Origin: Bacillota bacterium
Lineage (GTDB): Bacteria > Bacillota > Clostridia > Oscillospirales > Oscillospiraceae
Direction of reading: 5' to 3'
Length of the DNA: 64,000 nt
Assembly (NCBI GenBank): GCA_029224785.1
Contig: JAQXVF010000045.1
Coordinates: forward strand, 17,040 to 81,039
Below, one piece after another: positions 17,664 to 27,963 of this stretch; positions within the stretch are counted from its first letter, which is position 1, and each line of letters begins with the position of its first letter. The notes under the pieces are model-generated. The model had not been told where the DNA came from. It did not search any database and saw only the letters and a program-made list of their open reading frames with translations. The position numbers were made by a program, and so were the translations under genes.

Positions 17664-19718
17664 ATGTCCATGGCCCGGCTCACAGATCCGATCTCCATGC
17701 TTCGGGGGATCGGCCCGGCAAAGGCGAAGCTGTTTGAACAACTGAACATCCGGACTCTGGGGGATTTGCTCTGTCACTTTCCCCGGGGATACCAGGACCG
17801 GACGAAAATGGTGACCGTCTCCCAGCTTCAGGCGGACGAGCCTGCCTGCTTCCGGGCGACGGTGATGAATACTCCCCGGACGGCCCACATCCGTAAGGGG
17901 CTGGATCTGACCCGGGTTCAGGTGGCGGACCACTCCGCCAGGCTGACTCTGACCTTTTTCAACCGGAAATTTACGGCGGATCAGCTTCAGTACGGGAAGG
18001 AATATGTGTTCTACGGCGCTCTCAGCGGCGATTTTTCCGGCTATCAGATGACCAACCCGGTGTTCGAATCTCCCGATGCGCCTCCCGGAGCTACCCGAAG
18101 GATCCTGCCGGTCTATCCGCTGACGGCGGGGCTGACCAATGGCGTGGTGCAGAAGGCGGTGGCCCAGGCGCTGGCCCTGTGCGATCCGCCGGAGGAGATC
18201 CTGCCGGAGCGGATCCGGCAGCAGTACGGCATTCTGCCTGCCGAAACCGCTTACCGGGCCATCCACGATCCTCAATCCATGGAAGAGGCGGAGCAGGCAA
18301 AAAGAAGGATGGTTTTCGAAGAATTCTTCGTGTTCTCTGCCGGCCTGGCCATGATGCGCAGCGCCCGCACATCGGTGCAGCGAATGCCTTACGAAAACAC
18401 GAACCTGAGGCCGCTGCTGGATGCGCTGCCCTTTACCCTGACATCCGCCCAGATGCGGGCGGTGGAGGAGATCCGGTCAGACCTGTGCGGGGGAACGGTG
18501 ATGAACCGACTGGTGCAGGGAGATGTAGGCAGCGGCAAGACCATGGTGGCGGCGGCAGCAGCATGGCTGGCGGTGCAGAACGGGGACCAGGCGGCGCTGA
18601 TGGCACCTACGGAGATTCTGGCAGAGCAGCATTATGCTACGCTGTCGAAGCTTTTGACGCCTCTGGGGGTCCGCACGGCCCTGCTGACCGGTTCTCTGAA
18701 AACAGGGGAGAAGCGGGAGCTTCGCCGGAGGCTTGCGGCAGGACAGATCGACTTTGCTGTGGGCACCCACGCGCTGGTTACGGACGCTACGGATTTTTCC
18801 CGGCTGGGCCTGGTGATCACCGACGAGCAGCACCGCTTCGGCGTTGCCCAGCGGGCGGCCCTGGCGAAAAAGGGTCGAGATGTGCATACTCTGGTCATGT
18901 CAGCAACACCCATTCCCAGAACCCTGGCCATGCTGATGTACGGAGATCTGGATGTATCCATTCTGGATGAGCTTCCTCCCGGGCGTCAGGCGGTGGACAC
19001 ATTCCTGGTGGGAGAGTCCTACCGGCCCCGGATCAATGCCTTCATCCGAAAACAGGCGGCGGAGGGGCACCAGTGCTTTGTGGTGTGTCCGGCGGTGGAG
19101 GAGAATGAGGAGCTGGATCTTCGCTCCGCCGCGGCCTGGGCGGAGACGCTGCAGAAGACCGTGTTCCCGGACCTGCGGGTCATGCTTCTCCATGGACAGA
19201 TGAAAGCCGGTGAGAAAGAGCGGATCATGGGTGCCTTCTCCCGGGGAGAGGGGGACGTGCTGGTGGCCACCACGGTGATCGAAGTGGGAGTGGATGTGCC
19301 CAACGCTACCCTGATGGTGATTGAGGACGCAGACCGCTTCGGCCTTTCCCAGCTTCATCAGCTTCGGGGCCGGGTAGGCCGGGGGGACAGCAAGAGCTAT
19401 TGCATTCTGGTGTCCCACAACCGGAATCCTGAGACCCTTGCCCGGCTGAAAGCCCTGTGTGCCACGTCGGACGGCTTCCAAATCGCAGAAGAGGACTTGA
19501 AAATGCGGGGACCTGGTGACTTTTTCGGCTCCCGGCAGTCCGGGCTGCCGGCTTTTCGGGCAGCGGATCTGGGGTTTGGCCTGCAGACCATGAAAGAGGC
19601 CCAGGAGGCATCGGTCCGGTGGATCGACAGCCGGGAGTATGTCCAGAGCCGGGAGGGACAGGCCCTTTTGAAGCGGATCGCTGCCCTGTTTGCCGGCGGC
19701 GAGGCCACAATGAACTGA
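17664..19718 (+). CDS. recG: ATP-dependent DNA helicase RecG
   Basis: RLVQGDVGSGKTMVAAAAAWLAVQNGDQAALMAPTEILAEQHY, ITDEQHRFGVAQRAAL, QLRGRVGRG, MRGPGDFFGSRQSGLP. Confidence 0.97.
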   Translation: MSMARLTDPISMLRGIGPAKAKLFEQLNIRTLGDLLCHFPRGYQDRTKMVTVSQLQADEPACFRATVMNTPRTAHIRKGLDLTRVQVADHSARLTLTFFNRKFTADQLQYGKEYVFYGALSGDFSGYQMTNPVFESPDAPPGATRRILPVYPLTAGLTNGVVQKAVAQALALCDPPEEILPERIRQQYGILPAETAYRAIHDPQSMEEAEQAKRRMVFEEFFVFSAGLAMMRSARTSVQRMPYENTNLRPLLDALPFTLTSAQMRAVEEIRSDLCGGTVMNRLVQGDVGSGKTMVAAAAAWLAVQNGDQAALMAPTEILAEQHYATLSKLLTPLGVRTALLTGSLKTGEKRELRRRLAAGQIDFAVGTHALVTDATDFSRLGLVITDEQHRFGVAQRAALAKKGRDVHTLVMSATPIPRTLAMLMYGDLDVSILDELPPGRQAVDTFLVGESYRPRINAFIRKQAAEGHQCFVVCPAVEENEELDLRSAAAWAETLQKTVFPDLRVMLLHGQMKAGEKERIMGAFSRGEGDVLVATTVIEVGVDVPNATLMVIEDADRFGLSQLHQLRGRVGRGDSKSYCILVSHNRNPETLARLKALCATSDGFQIAEEDLKMRGPGDFFGSRQSGLPAFRAADLGFGLQTMKEAQEASVRWIDSREYVQSREGQALLKRIAALFAGGEATMN

Positions 19719-19734
19719 AACATGACGCTTTTTC

Positions 19735-19772
19735 AAAACAGCATCGGATCAAGCGGGATCCGGTGCTGTTTT
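19735..19772 (+). terminator. Terminator of recG
   Basis: AAAACAGCATCGGATC ... GATCCGGTGCTGTTTT inverted repeat. Confidence 0.75.
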
Positions 19773-20004
19773 CATGTCCCCGAAGGGAATGTATTTGACT
19801 GCATTTCCGGCGCAAAATGGGATCATTTGCCGGTTCTATGGCGCATTTATCCAAAGGTGGAAATTCTTTTTCCTTCATTTTTGTTCCGGTTGGGAATTTT
19901 TCAAAAATAGGTTGTAAGTTTTGGGGAAATGATGTAAAATGAGATAACCGATACAATGTAATTCCATAAGATATCGATCTGATTTCGAATACGGAGGTTT
20001 CAGA

Positions 20005-21567
20005 ATGAAAAAACCAATTGTTCTGGTTGTGATGGACGGTGTGGGCAAGGGTGACGGCGGCAGCGGAGATGCGGTTGCCGTAGCCAAGACCCCTACCCTG
20101 GATACCCTGCTGGCAACCTGCCCCCATACTTACCTGAAGGCACACGGCACCGCCGTGGGTCTGCCCAGTGACGACGACATGGGCAATTCCGAGGTAGGTC
20201 ACAATGCGCTGGGCTGCGGTCAGGTGTATTCTCAGGGCGCCAAGCTGGTGGGAGAGTCCATTGAGAACGGAAATCTGTTCGCATCCGACACCTGGAAAGA
20301 CCTGGTGGCAAATGCTGCGGAGGGACGGGCAATGCACTTTTTGGGCCTGCTGTCCGACGGCAATGTCCATTCCAATATTCACCATCTGATCGCCCTTCTC
20401 CGGAAGGCAAGAGAAGAGAACCTGAAGAAGGTCTACTGCCACATTCTGCTGGACGGCCGTGACGTACCTGCCACCTCTGCTCTGGAGTATGTGGAAATGC
20501 TGGAGAACACTCTGGCGGAGCTGCGGGGAGAGGGCTATGACTATGCCATCGCCTCCGGCGGCGGCCGTATGCAGATTACCATGGACCGTTATGAGGCAAA
20601 CTGGGGGATGGTGGAAGCCGGCTGGAAGGTCCACGTCCAGGGCATCGGCCGTCAGTTCCCCTCTGCCAAAGAGGCCATCGAGACCTACCGGGCCGAGACC
20701 GGCTGCATCGACCAGGATCTGCCTGCCTTTGTGGTGGCGAGGGACGGCCGGCCCGTGGCGAAGATCGCCAATGGCGACAGCGTGGTGCTGTTCAACTTCC
20801 GGGGTGACCGTGCCCAGGAGATCTCCCTGGCATTTGACCGGAAGGAATTTGACAAGTTTGACCGCGGAGACTACACCGGTGTGAAGTTTGCCGGCATGCT
20901 GCAGTACGACGGAGATCTGAAGATCCCCGAGCATTATCTGGTGCAGCCTCCCGTGATCCAAAACACCCTGACGGAGGTCCTGGTGGCCGCCGGTATCAAC
21001 GAATATGCCGTGTCCGAGACCCAGAAATACGGCCACGTGACCTACTTCTGGAATGGCAACCGTTCCGGCAAGGTCTGTGAGGAGCTGGAGACCTATGAGG
21101 AGATCCCCTCTGATGTGGTTCCCTTCGAGCAGGCGCCTGCCATGAAGTCCAGGGAGATCACGGAGCACCTGGTGGCGGCCATGGCCTCGGGAAAGTACCA
21201 GTTCCTGCGCTGCAACTACCCCAACGGCGACATGGTGGGTCACACCGGCGTCATGGACGCGGTGGTCTATGCCATGGAGTGCGTGGATGCTTCCGTGAAG
21301 GCCGTGCTGGAGGCTGCCGACAAGTACGGCTACACCGTGCTGATCACTGCCGACCACGGCAACGCAGACCAGATGACCGAAACCAAGAAGGGGAAGACCT
21401 CCGTGCGGACGGCCCATTCCCTGAACCCGGTTCCGTTCATCATTTATGACAAGGACCAAGCCTGGACGGTGAAGGAAGGCAGCTTCGGTCTGGCCAACGT
21501 GGCTCCCACCGTGGTGAAGATGATGGGACTGGAAGTGCCCGCTGTGTGGGAGGAGAGCATGGTCTGA
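20005..21567 (+). CDS. gpmI: 2,3-bisphosphoglycerate-independent phosphoglycerate mutase
   Basis: KPIVLVVMDGVGKG, DDMGNSEVGHNALGCGQVYSQGAKLV, HILLDGRDVPATSA, MVGHTGVMDAVVYAME, TADHGNADQM. Confidence 0.96.
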   Translation: MKKPIVLVVMDGVGKGDGGSGDAVAVAKTPTLDTLLATCPHTYLKAHGTAVGLPSDDDMGNSEVGHNALGCGQVYSQGAKLVGESIENGNLFASDTWKDLVANAAEGRAMHFLGLLSDGNVHSNIHHLIALLRKAREENLKKVYCHILLDGRDVPATSALEYVEMLENTLAELRGEGYDYAIASGGGRMQITMDRYEANWGMVEAGWKVHVQGIGRQFPSAKEAIETYRAETGCIDQDLPAFVVARDGRPVAKIANGDSVVLFNFRGDRAQEISLAFDRKEFDKFDRGDYTGVKFAGMLQYDGDLKIPEHYLVQPPVIQNTLTEVLVAAGINEYAVSETQKYGHVTYFWNGNRSGKVCEELETYEEIPSDVVPFEQAPAMKSREITEHLVAAMASGKYQFLRCNYPNGDMVGHTGVMDAVVYAMECVDASVKAVLEAADKYGYTVLITADHGNADQMTETKKGKTSVRTAHSLNPVPFIIYDKDQAWTVKEGSFGLANVAPTVVKMMGLEVPAVWEESMV

Positions 21568-21616
21568 GGACCGCATTCCCCCTGCATAAGCTTTGAATCA
21601 AACAGGAGGTTATGAT

Positions 21617-21970
21617 ATGATTCGTCACAACAATGAGAACGGCTCTGTTTGCATCAGCTCCGGTGTGTACACCGATATCGCCGGCACTGCCGCAGCCAAC
21701 TGCTTCGGTGTCAAGGGCATGGCTGCCCGTTCGGTCACCGATGGAGTCTACCACCTGCTGCGCAAGGAATCTGCCAGTAAGGGTGTGAAGGTAACATTCC
21801 ACGAGGACAACAGCATTTCCATCGACCTGCACGTGATGGTGGACCACGGTGTGAACCTGTCCGCCGTTGGCGCGTCCATTATTTCCGAGGTGCGGTATGT
21901 GGTCAGCAGCACCACCGGTACGGAGGTTCGTGCCGTCAATGTCTATTTCGATTCCATGATGATTGAATAA
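21617..21970 (+). CDS. Asp23/Gls24-family envelope stress response protein
   Basis: ~117 aa; GSVCISSGVYTDIAGTAAANCFGVKGMA and SIDLHVMVDHGVNLSAVGASIISEVRYVV; upstream of DAK2 gene as in yloU-yloV. Confidence 0.85.
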   Translation: MIRHNNENGSVCISSGVYTDIAGTAAANCFGVKGMAARSVTDGVYHLLRKESASKGVKVTFHEDNSISIDLHVMVDHGVNLSAVGASIISEVRYVVSSTTGTEVRAVNVYFDSMMIE

Positions 21971-21988
21971 CTGTCGGAGGTGTAACCA

Positions 21989-23617
21989 TTGAGGCAAACC
22001 ATTAACGGGGCCGATTTTCGCAGACTGGTGATCAGCGCTGCCGCCTCGATTGAGATTCATAAACAGACCCTGAACGATCTGAACGTGTTCCCGGTGCCTG
22101 ACGGAGATACGGGCACCAATATGTCCATGACCATCCATGCCGCCGCGGCGGATCTTCGGAAGATTGAGGATCCCTCCTTGGAAAAAGCAGCCTCCGCTGC
22201 GGCTTCTGCCATGCTCCGGGGTGCCCGGGGTAACTCCGGCGTGATCCTGTCCCTGCTGATGCGGGGCATTTCCAAGCGCCTGAAGGGCGCGGAGGAGTGC
22301 GACGGTGTCCTGTGGGCTAATGCCCTGCAGGAGGGAGTGGACGCTGCCTACAAGGCGGTGATGAAGCCTGCGGAAGGCACCATCCTCACCGTTGCCCGGC
22401 TGGCAGCGGCCAAAGCTCTGGAGGCGGCAGGAGAAAACAGCTACTTCGAGTTTGTCCACGAGGCGGCACTGGAGGAGGCCAAGACTGCCCTTGCCAACAC
22501 CGTGAACCAGAACCCGGTGCTGAAAAAGGCCGGCGTGGTGGATGCCGGCGGAAAGGGCTGGGTCTATGTGCTGGAGGCGATGCTCAGCGCCCTGCGGGGT
22601 GAGGACATTGTGGTTCCCGAGGACGGTGCTCCGGAGGTGAAGGAGCAGGCATCCTTTGCGGATTTCGAGGATGAGGACATTACCTTCACATACTGCACCG
22701 AGTTCATCGTATCCCGGGAGAACGGGAACGATCCCGACGAGCTGCGGAGTTTCCTGGCAGAGCTGGGCGACAGCCTGGTGCTGGTGGACGACGATGAGAT
22801 CATCAAGGTCCATGTTCACACCGATCAGCCCGGCACTGCCCTGCAGGAGGCACTGAAATACGGCTCTTTCGTCACCGTAAAGGTGGAGAATATGCGGCTT
22901 CAGCACACCGAGAAGGTGCTGACCGAGCAGGAAAAGGCACCGGAAATCGCCGAGCCGGAGAAGGCGCTGGGCGTGGTGGCCGTCTGTGCCGGCGCTGGCC
23001 TGAAGGACGTGTTCGCCAACCTGGGAGTGGACGGCGTGATCTCCGGCGGCCAGACCATGAACCCCAGCACCCAGGATATCCTGGAGGCGGTGAACAAGGT
23101 CCCCGCAGAGACGGTGTTCGTCCTGCCCAACAACAAAAACATCATCATGGCGGCCCAGCAGGTGGATGCCCTGACCCCCAAGAATGTGGTGGTCATCCCC
23201 AGCAAAACGGTTCCCCAGGGTGTGACGGCAATGCTGAGCTTCAATCCGGAGGGCGCCGTGGAGGAGAACGTCGAGGCCATGGAAGGTGCTCTGGAGACGG
23301 TGGACACCATGCAGATCACCTATGCCGCCCGGAACTCCGATTTCGACGGCTATGACATTCACGAGGGCGATTATCTTGCCCTGTACGGCAGTGCCCTGTT
23401 CGGTACCAGCCGGGATATCAAGGTCCTGCTCCGTTCCCTGGCAGAGAGGGTCCGGGACGAGGGCAAGGAGTACGTCACCATCTACTACGGCGAGGACATC
23501 AGCGAAAAGGCTGCCCAGAAGGCGGCGGACCTGTTTGCCGACATCTGCCCGGAGGCGGATGTGACACTGCTGTCCGGCGGCCAGCCGGTATACTACTACC
23601 TGATCTCGGCGGAATAA
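21989..23617 (+). CDS. DAK2-domain protein (YloV/FakA-like fatty acid kinase)
   Basis: NVFPVPDGDTGTNMSMTI, LRGARGNSGVILSLLMRGISK, DAGGKGWVYVLEAM; TTG start inferred. Confidence 0.92.
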   Translation: MRQTINGADFRRLVISAAASIEIHKQTLNDLNVFPVPDGDTGTNMSMTIHAAAADLRKIEDPSLEKAASAAASAMLRGARGNSGVILSLLMRGISKRLKGAEECDGVLWANALQEGVDAAYKAVMKPAEGTILTVARLAAAKALEAAGENSYFEFVHEAALEEAKTALANTVNQNPVLKKAGVVDAGGKGWVYVLEAMLSALRGEDIVVPEDGAPEVKEQASFADFEDEDITFTYCTEFIVSRENGNDPDELRSFLAELGDSLVLVDDDEIIKVHVHTDQPGTALQEALKYGSFVTVKVENMRLQHTEKVLTEQEKAPEIAEPEKALGVVAVCAGAGLKDVFANLGVDGVISGGQTMNPSTQDILEAVNKVPAETVFVLPNNKNIIMAAQQVDALTPKNVVVIPSKTVPQGVTAMLSFNPEGAVEENVEAMEGALETVDTMQITYAARNSDFDGYDIHEGDYLALYGSALFGTSRDIKVLLRSLAERVRDEGKEYVTIYYGEDISEKAAQKAADLFADICPEADVTLLSGGQPVYYYLISAE

Positions 23618-23692
23618 AAAGACAAACGCAGAGGGCGTGCCATGCAGATCGTATGACACGCCCCTATGCTTTTGGAAAGGAGGAACCGGGGC

Positions 23693-24532
23693 ATGAAGGA
23701 GTTTCCCAGGGGAGGACTGATCGGAAAAACGGTCCACGCCATCCGCAGGATCGGAGACCTGAATATCCCCGCCCATGCGGCCGGATGCTGCTACTTCCTG
23801 GCGATCTCCGTGTTTCCCTCCGTGGTTCTGTTCCTGGCAGCCCTGCGGTATCTGCCCTTTGGGGTGGAGGACCTGATAGAGCTGCTGGACGGGGTGATGC
23901 CGGTCGTGCTGCTTCCCTATGTGGAACGGCTGCTGAAAAGCGCGTATAACCACAGCTCGGAGACCATGGTGTCCGTTTCTGCGGTGATGGCCCTTTGGTC
24001 GGCCAGCCGGGGAGTCTACGGCCTTCAGCGGGGACTGAATTCCGTCTACGGCGTGCGGGAGACCCGAAGCTACCTGACGGTCCGGGGGATCAGCGTGCTG
24101 TACACCTTCCTGCTGCTTGCGGTGCTGCTGCTGACGCTGGTGCTTCATGTGTTCGGCACCACCATTCTGGGCTATCTGCCGGTGGTCACCGATCCGGTGC
24201 TGTCGGTGGTGGCGGAGGTTATCGATTTTCGGTTTTTCCTTCTTTTAATTCTGCAGACCCTTTTCTTTACAGTGCTGTATATGAAGCTGCCCAACCGGCA
24301 CAATTCCTTCCGTGCCAGCTTTCCCGGAGGGCTCCTGGCGTCTTTGGGCTGGCTGATCTTTTCGGATGTGTTTTCCATTTATGTGAAAAATATGCAGAAA
24401 TACTCCCTGATTTTCGGTTCCGTGTATGGCGTGGCACTTTGCCTTTTGTGGCTGTATAGCTGTATCTCCATTGTGTTTTTCGGGGGAGCGCTGAATTGCT
24501 GGCTCAGCCGAAAGGAAGAGGATAAAGGGTAG
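23693..24532 (+). CDS. YihY/BrkB-family inner membrane protein
   Basis: NIPAHAAGCCYFLAISVFPSVVLFLAAL, ASRGVYGLQRGLNSVYGVRETRSYL, GALNCWL motifs; strong AAAGGAGG RBS. Confidence 0.88.
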   Translation: MKEFPRGGLIGKTVHAIRRIGDLNIPAHAAGCCYFLAISVFPSVVLFLAALRYLPFGVEDLIELLDGVMPVVLLPYVERLLKSAYNHSSETMVSVSAVMALWSASRGVYGLQRGLNSVYGVRETRSYLTVRGISVLYTFLLLAVLLLTLVLHVFGTTILGYLPVVTDPVLSVVAEVIDFRFFLLLILQTLFFTVLYMKLPNRHNSFRASFPGGLLASLGWLIFSDVFSIYVKNMQKYSLIFGSVYGVALCLLWLYSCISIVFFGGALNCWLSRKEEDKG

Positions 24533-24582
24533 CTTTGTTTATTTCCAGTTCATAACTGTTTTGTAAAAAGGAGGAAACGGCG

Positions 24583-25419
24583 ATGTTTGGTTTCGTCAAT
24601 GCCAGCATGGATGAACTGACGGAGGACCGGAAAAAGCGGTACACGCAGGTTTACTGCGGTATCTGCCGGGATATCCGTGCTTCGGCGTCCCAGACGGCCA
24701 GACTCAGCCTTTCCTATGACATGGTATTTCTGGCTCTGCTGCTGGAGAGCCTGTACGAGCCGGAGACAAAAACCGGCAGCCGTGCCTGTATGCTGCATCC
24801 CTGCAGTCCCCGGGGCTGGTCTTCCAGTCCCTACACCGCGTATGCGGCGGATATGAATGTTGCTCTGTCCTATTACAAGTGCCTGGATGACTGGCAGGAT
24901 GACCGAAAAGCCGTTTCTCTGCTCATGGCAAAGGCCCTGAAGCCTCAGATGCCCGGCCTGGAGCAGCGGTATCCCCGGCAGTGCGGGGCCATTTCCCGGT
25001 GTATCCGGGAGCTGTCCCGACTGGAAAAGGAAAACTGCAGCAACCCGGACCTGCCGGCGGGCTGCTTCGGCAGCCTGATGGAAGAGCTGCTGGTCTACCG
25101 CACGGATCACTGGGAGGGCTACCTGCGGCAGATGGGAAATGCTCTGGGCAGGTTTATCTACCTATGCGACGGGGCCATGGACTTCCGGGAGGACCGGAAA
25201 AAAGGCCGCTACAACCCGTTCTTGGCCATGGGCATGGAGCAGGAGGACTACCAAAGGTGGGATCAGTACCTGATTCTGACCATGGCTGCCTGTACCCGGG
25301 CGTACGAAATGCTGCCCCTGGTCCAGGACAAGGAGATCCTGGATAATATCCTGTACAGCGGTGTTTGGCTGCAATACCGCAGAAAGCAGAAAAGAGACAG
25401 CCGGGAGGAATCAGAATGA
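24583..25419 (+). CDS. DUF5685-like family protein of unknown function
   Basis: Conserved start [31 protein letters not shown], paired with downstream DnaJ-domain gene. Confidence 0.7.
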   Translation: MFGFVNASMDELTEDRKKRYTQVYCGICRDIRASASQTARLSLSYDMVFLALLLESLYEPETKTGSRACMLHPCSPRGWSSSPYTAYAADMNVALSYYKCLDDWQDDRKAVSLLMAKALKPQMPGLEQRYPRQCGAISRCIRELSRLEKENCSNPDLPAGCFGSLMEELLVYRTDHWEGYLRQMGNALGRFIYLCDGAMDFREDRKKGRYNPFLAMGMEQEDYQRWDQYLILTMAACTRAYEMLPLVQDKEILDNILYSGVWLQYRRKQKRDSREESE

Positions 25420-26069
25420 GAGACCCATATGAAGTGCTGGGCGTGTCCAGAGATGCCTCGGATGAGGAGATCAAGCGGGCCTACCGCCGGCTTGCCAAGA
25501 AGTATCACCCGGACATCAATCCCGGCGATCCGGTTGCTGCGGCCAAAATGCAGGAGATCAATGCAGCCTATGAGCAGATCAAGGATCCCTCCAAGGCGTC
25601 CTCCCAGGACAGCGGACCCTACGGCGGGTACAATCCCTATGGCAATCCCTATGGCAACCCCTTCGGCGGCGCTTATGGCGGCGGCTACCGCACCCAGACG
25701 GAACAGACAGGCGACAACTACCAGCAGGCTGCCCGGAATTACATTCGCTACGGCCGCTATCAGGAGGCTCTCAATGCGCTGCAGAATGCCAAAAACCGGG
25801 ATGCGGCCTGGTATTACCTCAGTGCCGTGGCCAATCAGAATCTGGGCAACCAGGTGACGGCCCTGGAACATATCCGCAGGGCGGTGTCCATGGATCCCGA
25901 GAATGCGGAATATCTGCAGACCCTCCGGATCATTGAAGGCGGCGGCAGTGTATACCAGCAGCAGGCGGGAAGCTTTATGGGTATGAATTTCGGCGGCGAT
26001 CTGTGCAGCCGTCTGGCCCTGTGTATGTGCATCAATTTCCTCTGCGGCGGAAGATGTCTGATCTGCTGA
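25416..26069 (+). CDS. DnaJ-domain protein with TPR-like region and Cys-rich tail
   Basis: [39 protein letters not shown] (HPD motif); ATGA overlap with previous gene. Confidence 0.88.
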   Translation: MRDPYEVLGVSRDASDEEIKRAYRRLAKKYHPDINPGDPVAAAKMQEINAAYEQIKDPSKASSQDSGPYGGYNPYGNPYGNPFGGAYGGGYRTQTEQTGDNYQQAARNYIRYGRYQEALNALQNAKNRDAAWYYLSAVANQNLGNQVTALEHIRRAVSMDPENAEYLQTLRIIEGGGSVYQQQAGSFMGMNFGGDLCSRLALCMCINFLCGGRCLIC

Positions 26070-26079
26070 GAAGAAAAAT

Positions 26080-26127
26080 ATCCCCCGGGAGACTCGGTTC
26101 CGTTCCGGAATCCGGTCCCCCGGGGGC
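26080..26127. terminator. Bidirectional terminator-like hairpin between convergent genes
   Basis: TCCCCCGGGAGAC ... GTCCCCCGGGGGC inverted repeat. Confidence 0.65.
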
Positions 26128-26136
26128 TTGCTTGTT

Positions 26137-27963
26137 TTAGGATACGCTGTCGAACTGGGAATGGTAAAGGCTGCTGTAAAACCCGTTTTGGGCCATCAGG
26201 CTGTCGTGGGTGCCCTGTTCCACGACTTTTCCTTCGTTCAGGACCAGAATGTGGTCCGCAGAGCGGATGGTGGACAGACGGTGGGCGATGATGAAGCAGG
26301 TCTTGCCCTGCATCAGCTTCCGCATGGCGTCCTGGATTTTTTGCTCCGTCCGGGTATCCACATTGGAGGTGGCCTCATCCAGGATCAGCATATTGGCATC
26401 CAGCAGCATGGCTCTGGCAATGGTCAGAAGCTGCTTCTGGCCCTTGGATATGCTGGTGCCGTTGTCGGACAGAACGGTGTTGTACCCATCGGGCAGCCGG
26501 GAAATGTAGGAGTGGATATGGGCTGCTTTGGCGGCGGCAACCACCTCTTCCATGGTGGCACCGGGCTTTCCGTAGACCAGGTTGTCGTAAATGGTGCCGT
26601 GGAACAGCCAGGTGTCCTGAAGGACCATGGTGTAGGCTTTCCGCAGGGATGCCCGGGTCAGGGTGCGGATGTCCTTGCCGTCCAAGTAGATGCATCCGCT
26701 GTCGGTGTCGTAGAACCGCATCAGCAGGTTGATGATGGTGGTCTTGCCGGCTCCGGTGGGGCCGACAATGGCGGTCATGGAGCCGGGAGGGGCATGGAAG
26801 CTCAGATCTTCGATGATGGGGGTTCCGGGAACAAAGGAAAAGTCCACCTTTTCCAGCCGCACATCCCCCTTCACATCCGTCAGCTCCTCCGCATCCTCGG
26901 CATCCGGTACTTCCGGCTGGGCGTCGATCAGGGAGAACACACGCTCCGCGGCGGCGAAGGCGCTTTGCAGCTCGGCGATGATGTTGGCAAACTCGTTGAT
27001 GGGCCCGGAGAACCGGCGGGAGTACTGCACGAAGCTGGACAGATGACCCAGCAGAAGATGGCCCCGAAGGAACAGCACGGAACCAAAGACGCACACCATG
27101 GACAGGGAAATGTTGTTGATAAAGTTGACGGAGGGCCCGGTGATGGTACCGTTGGCCTCTGCAACGGTGTAGGCATCCACAGCCTCCTGGTTCCGCTCAT
27201 CAAACTGCTTCAGCACCGCCTCTTCCCGTCCGTAGGCCCGGATGGTCTTCTGACCGGAGAGCATCTCCTCCACAAAGCCGTTGAGCTGTCCCAGCTTGGC
27301 GCTGCGGCGGCGGAACAGAGGACGAACCCGCTTTGTCAGCCATTTGGTGAAGAAGATCGTCATGGGAACGGTGACGGCAAAGACCAGGACCAGCTTCGGT
27401 GCGATGGAGAGCATCATCCAAAAGGAAACCGTCACGGTAACGATGCTCTGCAGTACCTGCAGCAGATCCGTGGAAATGGACTGGTTCACGGTGTCCACAT
27501 CATAGGTGATGGTGCTGATGATGTCACCGGTCTGGTACCGGTCAAAGAAGCTGACGGGAAGGGTGGTCAGTCGCTCGAAAACGTCCCGGCGCATCTGCCG
27601 GGAGATCCTCCGGGAGAGGCGGATGACGACCACCTGCAGCAGGAAGGACAGCAGACTGGAGCATATGTAGAATACGGCCATCAGAAAGGCACAGCGGTAT
27701 ACGACGGGGAAATCCACGTTCCCGGCCCCGGAAATGGCATTGATGGCCTGACCGGAGAGCTTGGGCCCGTACAGGTTCAGCACGCTGCTGCTGACAGACA
27801 GGAAAAGAGCCAGAATCAGCAGCAGCCGGTTCCCGCCCAGATAGCGCCAGAGGCGGCGCAGAAGCTGCCCTTTTGGGATCTTCGCGGCTTTCTGGGCCCG
27901 GTTGTCACCGTTCATTTCACCGCGGCTGTACCGGTTGCCGCCGATGATGTTGGGATTGGCCAT
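26137..27963 (-). CDS. ABC exporter half-transporter (permease/ATPase), subunit 2
   Basis: TM domain plus GPTGAGKTTIINLLMRFYD, SKGQKQLLTIARAMLLDANMLILDEATSNVDTRTE. Confidence 0.93.
   Translation of the reverse strand: MANPNIIGGNRYSRGEMNGDNRAQKAAKIPKGQLLRRLWRYLGGNRLLLILALFLSVSSSVLNLYGPKLSGQAINAISGAGNVDFPVVYRCAFLMAVFYICSSLLSFLLQVVVIRLSRRISRQMRRDVFERLTTLPVSFFDRYQTGDIISTITYDVDTVNQSISTDLLQVLQSIVTVTVSFWMMLSIAPKLVLVFAVTVPMTIFFTKWLTKRVRPLFRRRSAKLGQLNGFVEEMLSGQKTIRAYGREEAVLKQFDERNQEAVDAYTVAEANGTITGPSVNFINNISLSMVCVFGSVLFLRGHLLLGHLSSFVQYSRRFSGPINEFANIIAELQSAFAAAERVFSLIDAQPEVPDAEDAEELTDVKGDVRLEKVDFSFVPGTPIIEDLSFHAPPGSMTAIVGPTGAGKTTIINLLMRFYDTDSGCIYLDGKDIRTLTRASLRKAYTMVLQDTWLFHGTIYDNLVYGKPGATMEEVVAAAKAAHIHSYISRLPDGYNTVLSDNGTSISKGQKQLLTIARAMLLDANMLILDEATSNVDTRTEQKIQDAMRKLMQGKTCFIIAHRLSTIRSADHILVLNEGKVVEQGTHDSLMAQNGFYSSLYHSQFDSVS

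Noticed and set aside
21440-24148. 902-aa minus-strand ORF opposite gpmI/asp23/DAK2/BrkB
   Set aside because: Spans several confident sense genes; composition typical of shadow translation.
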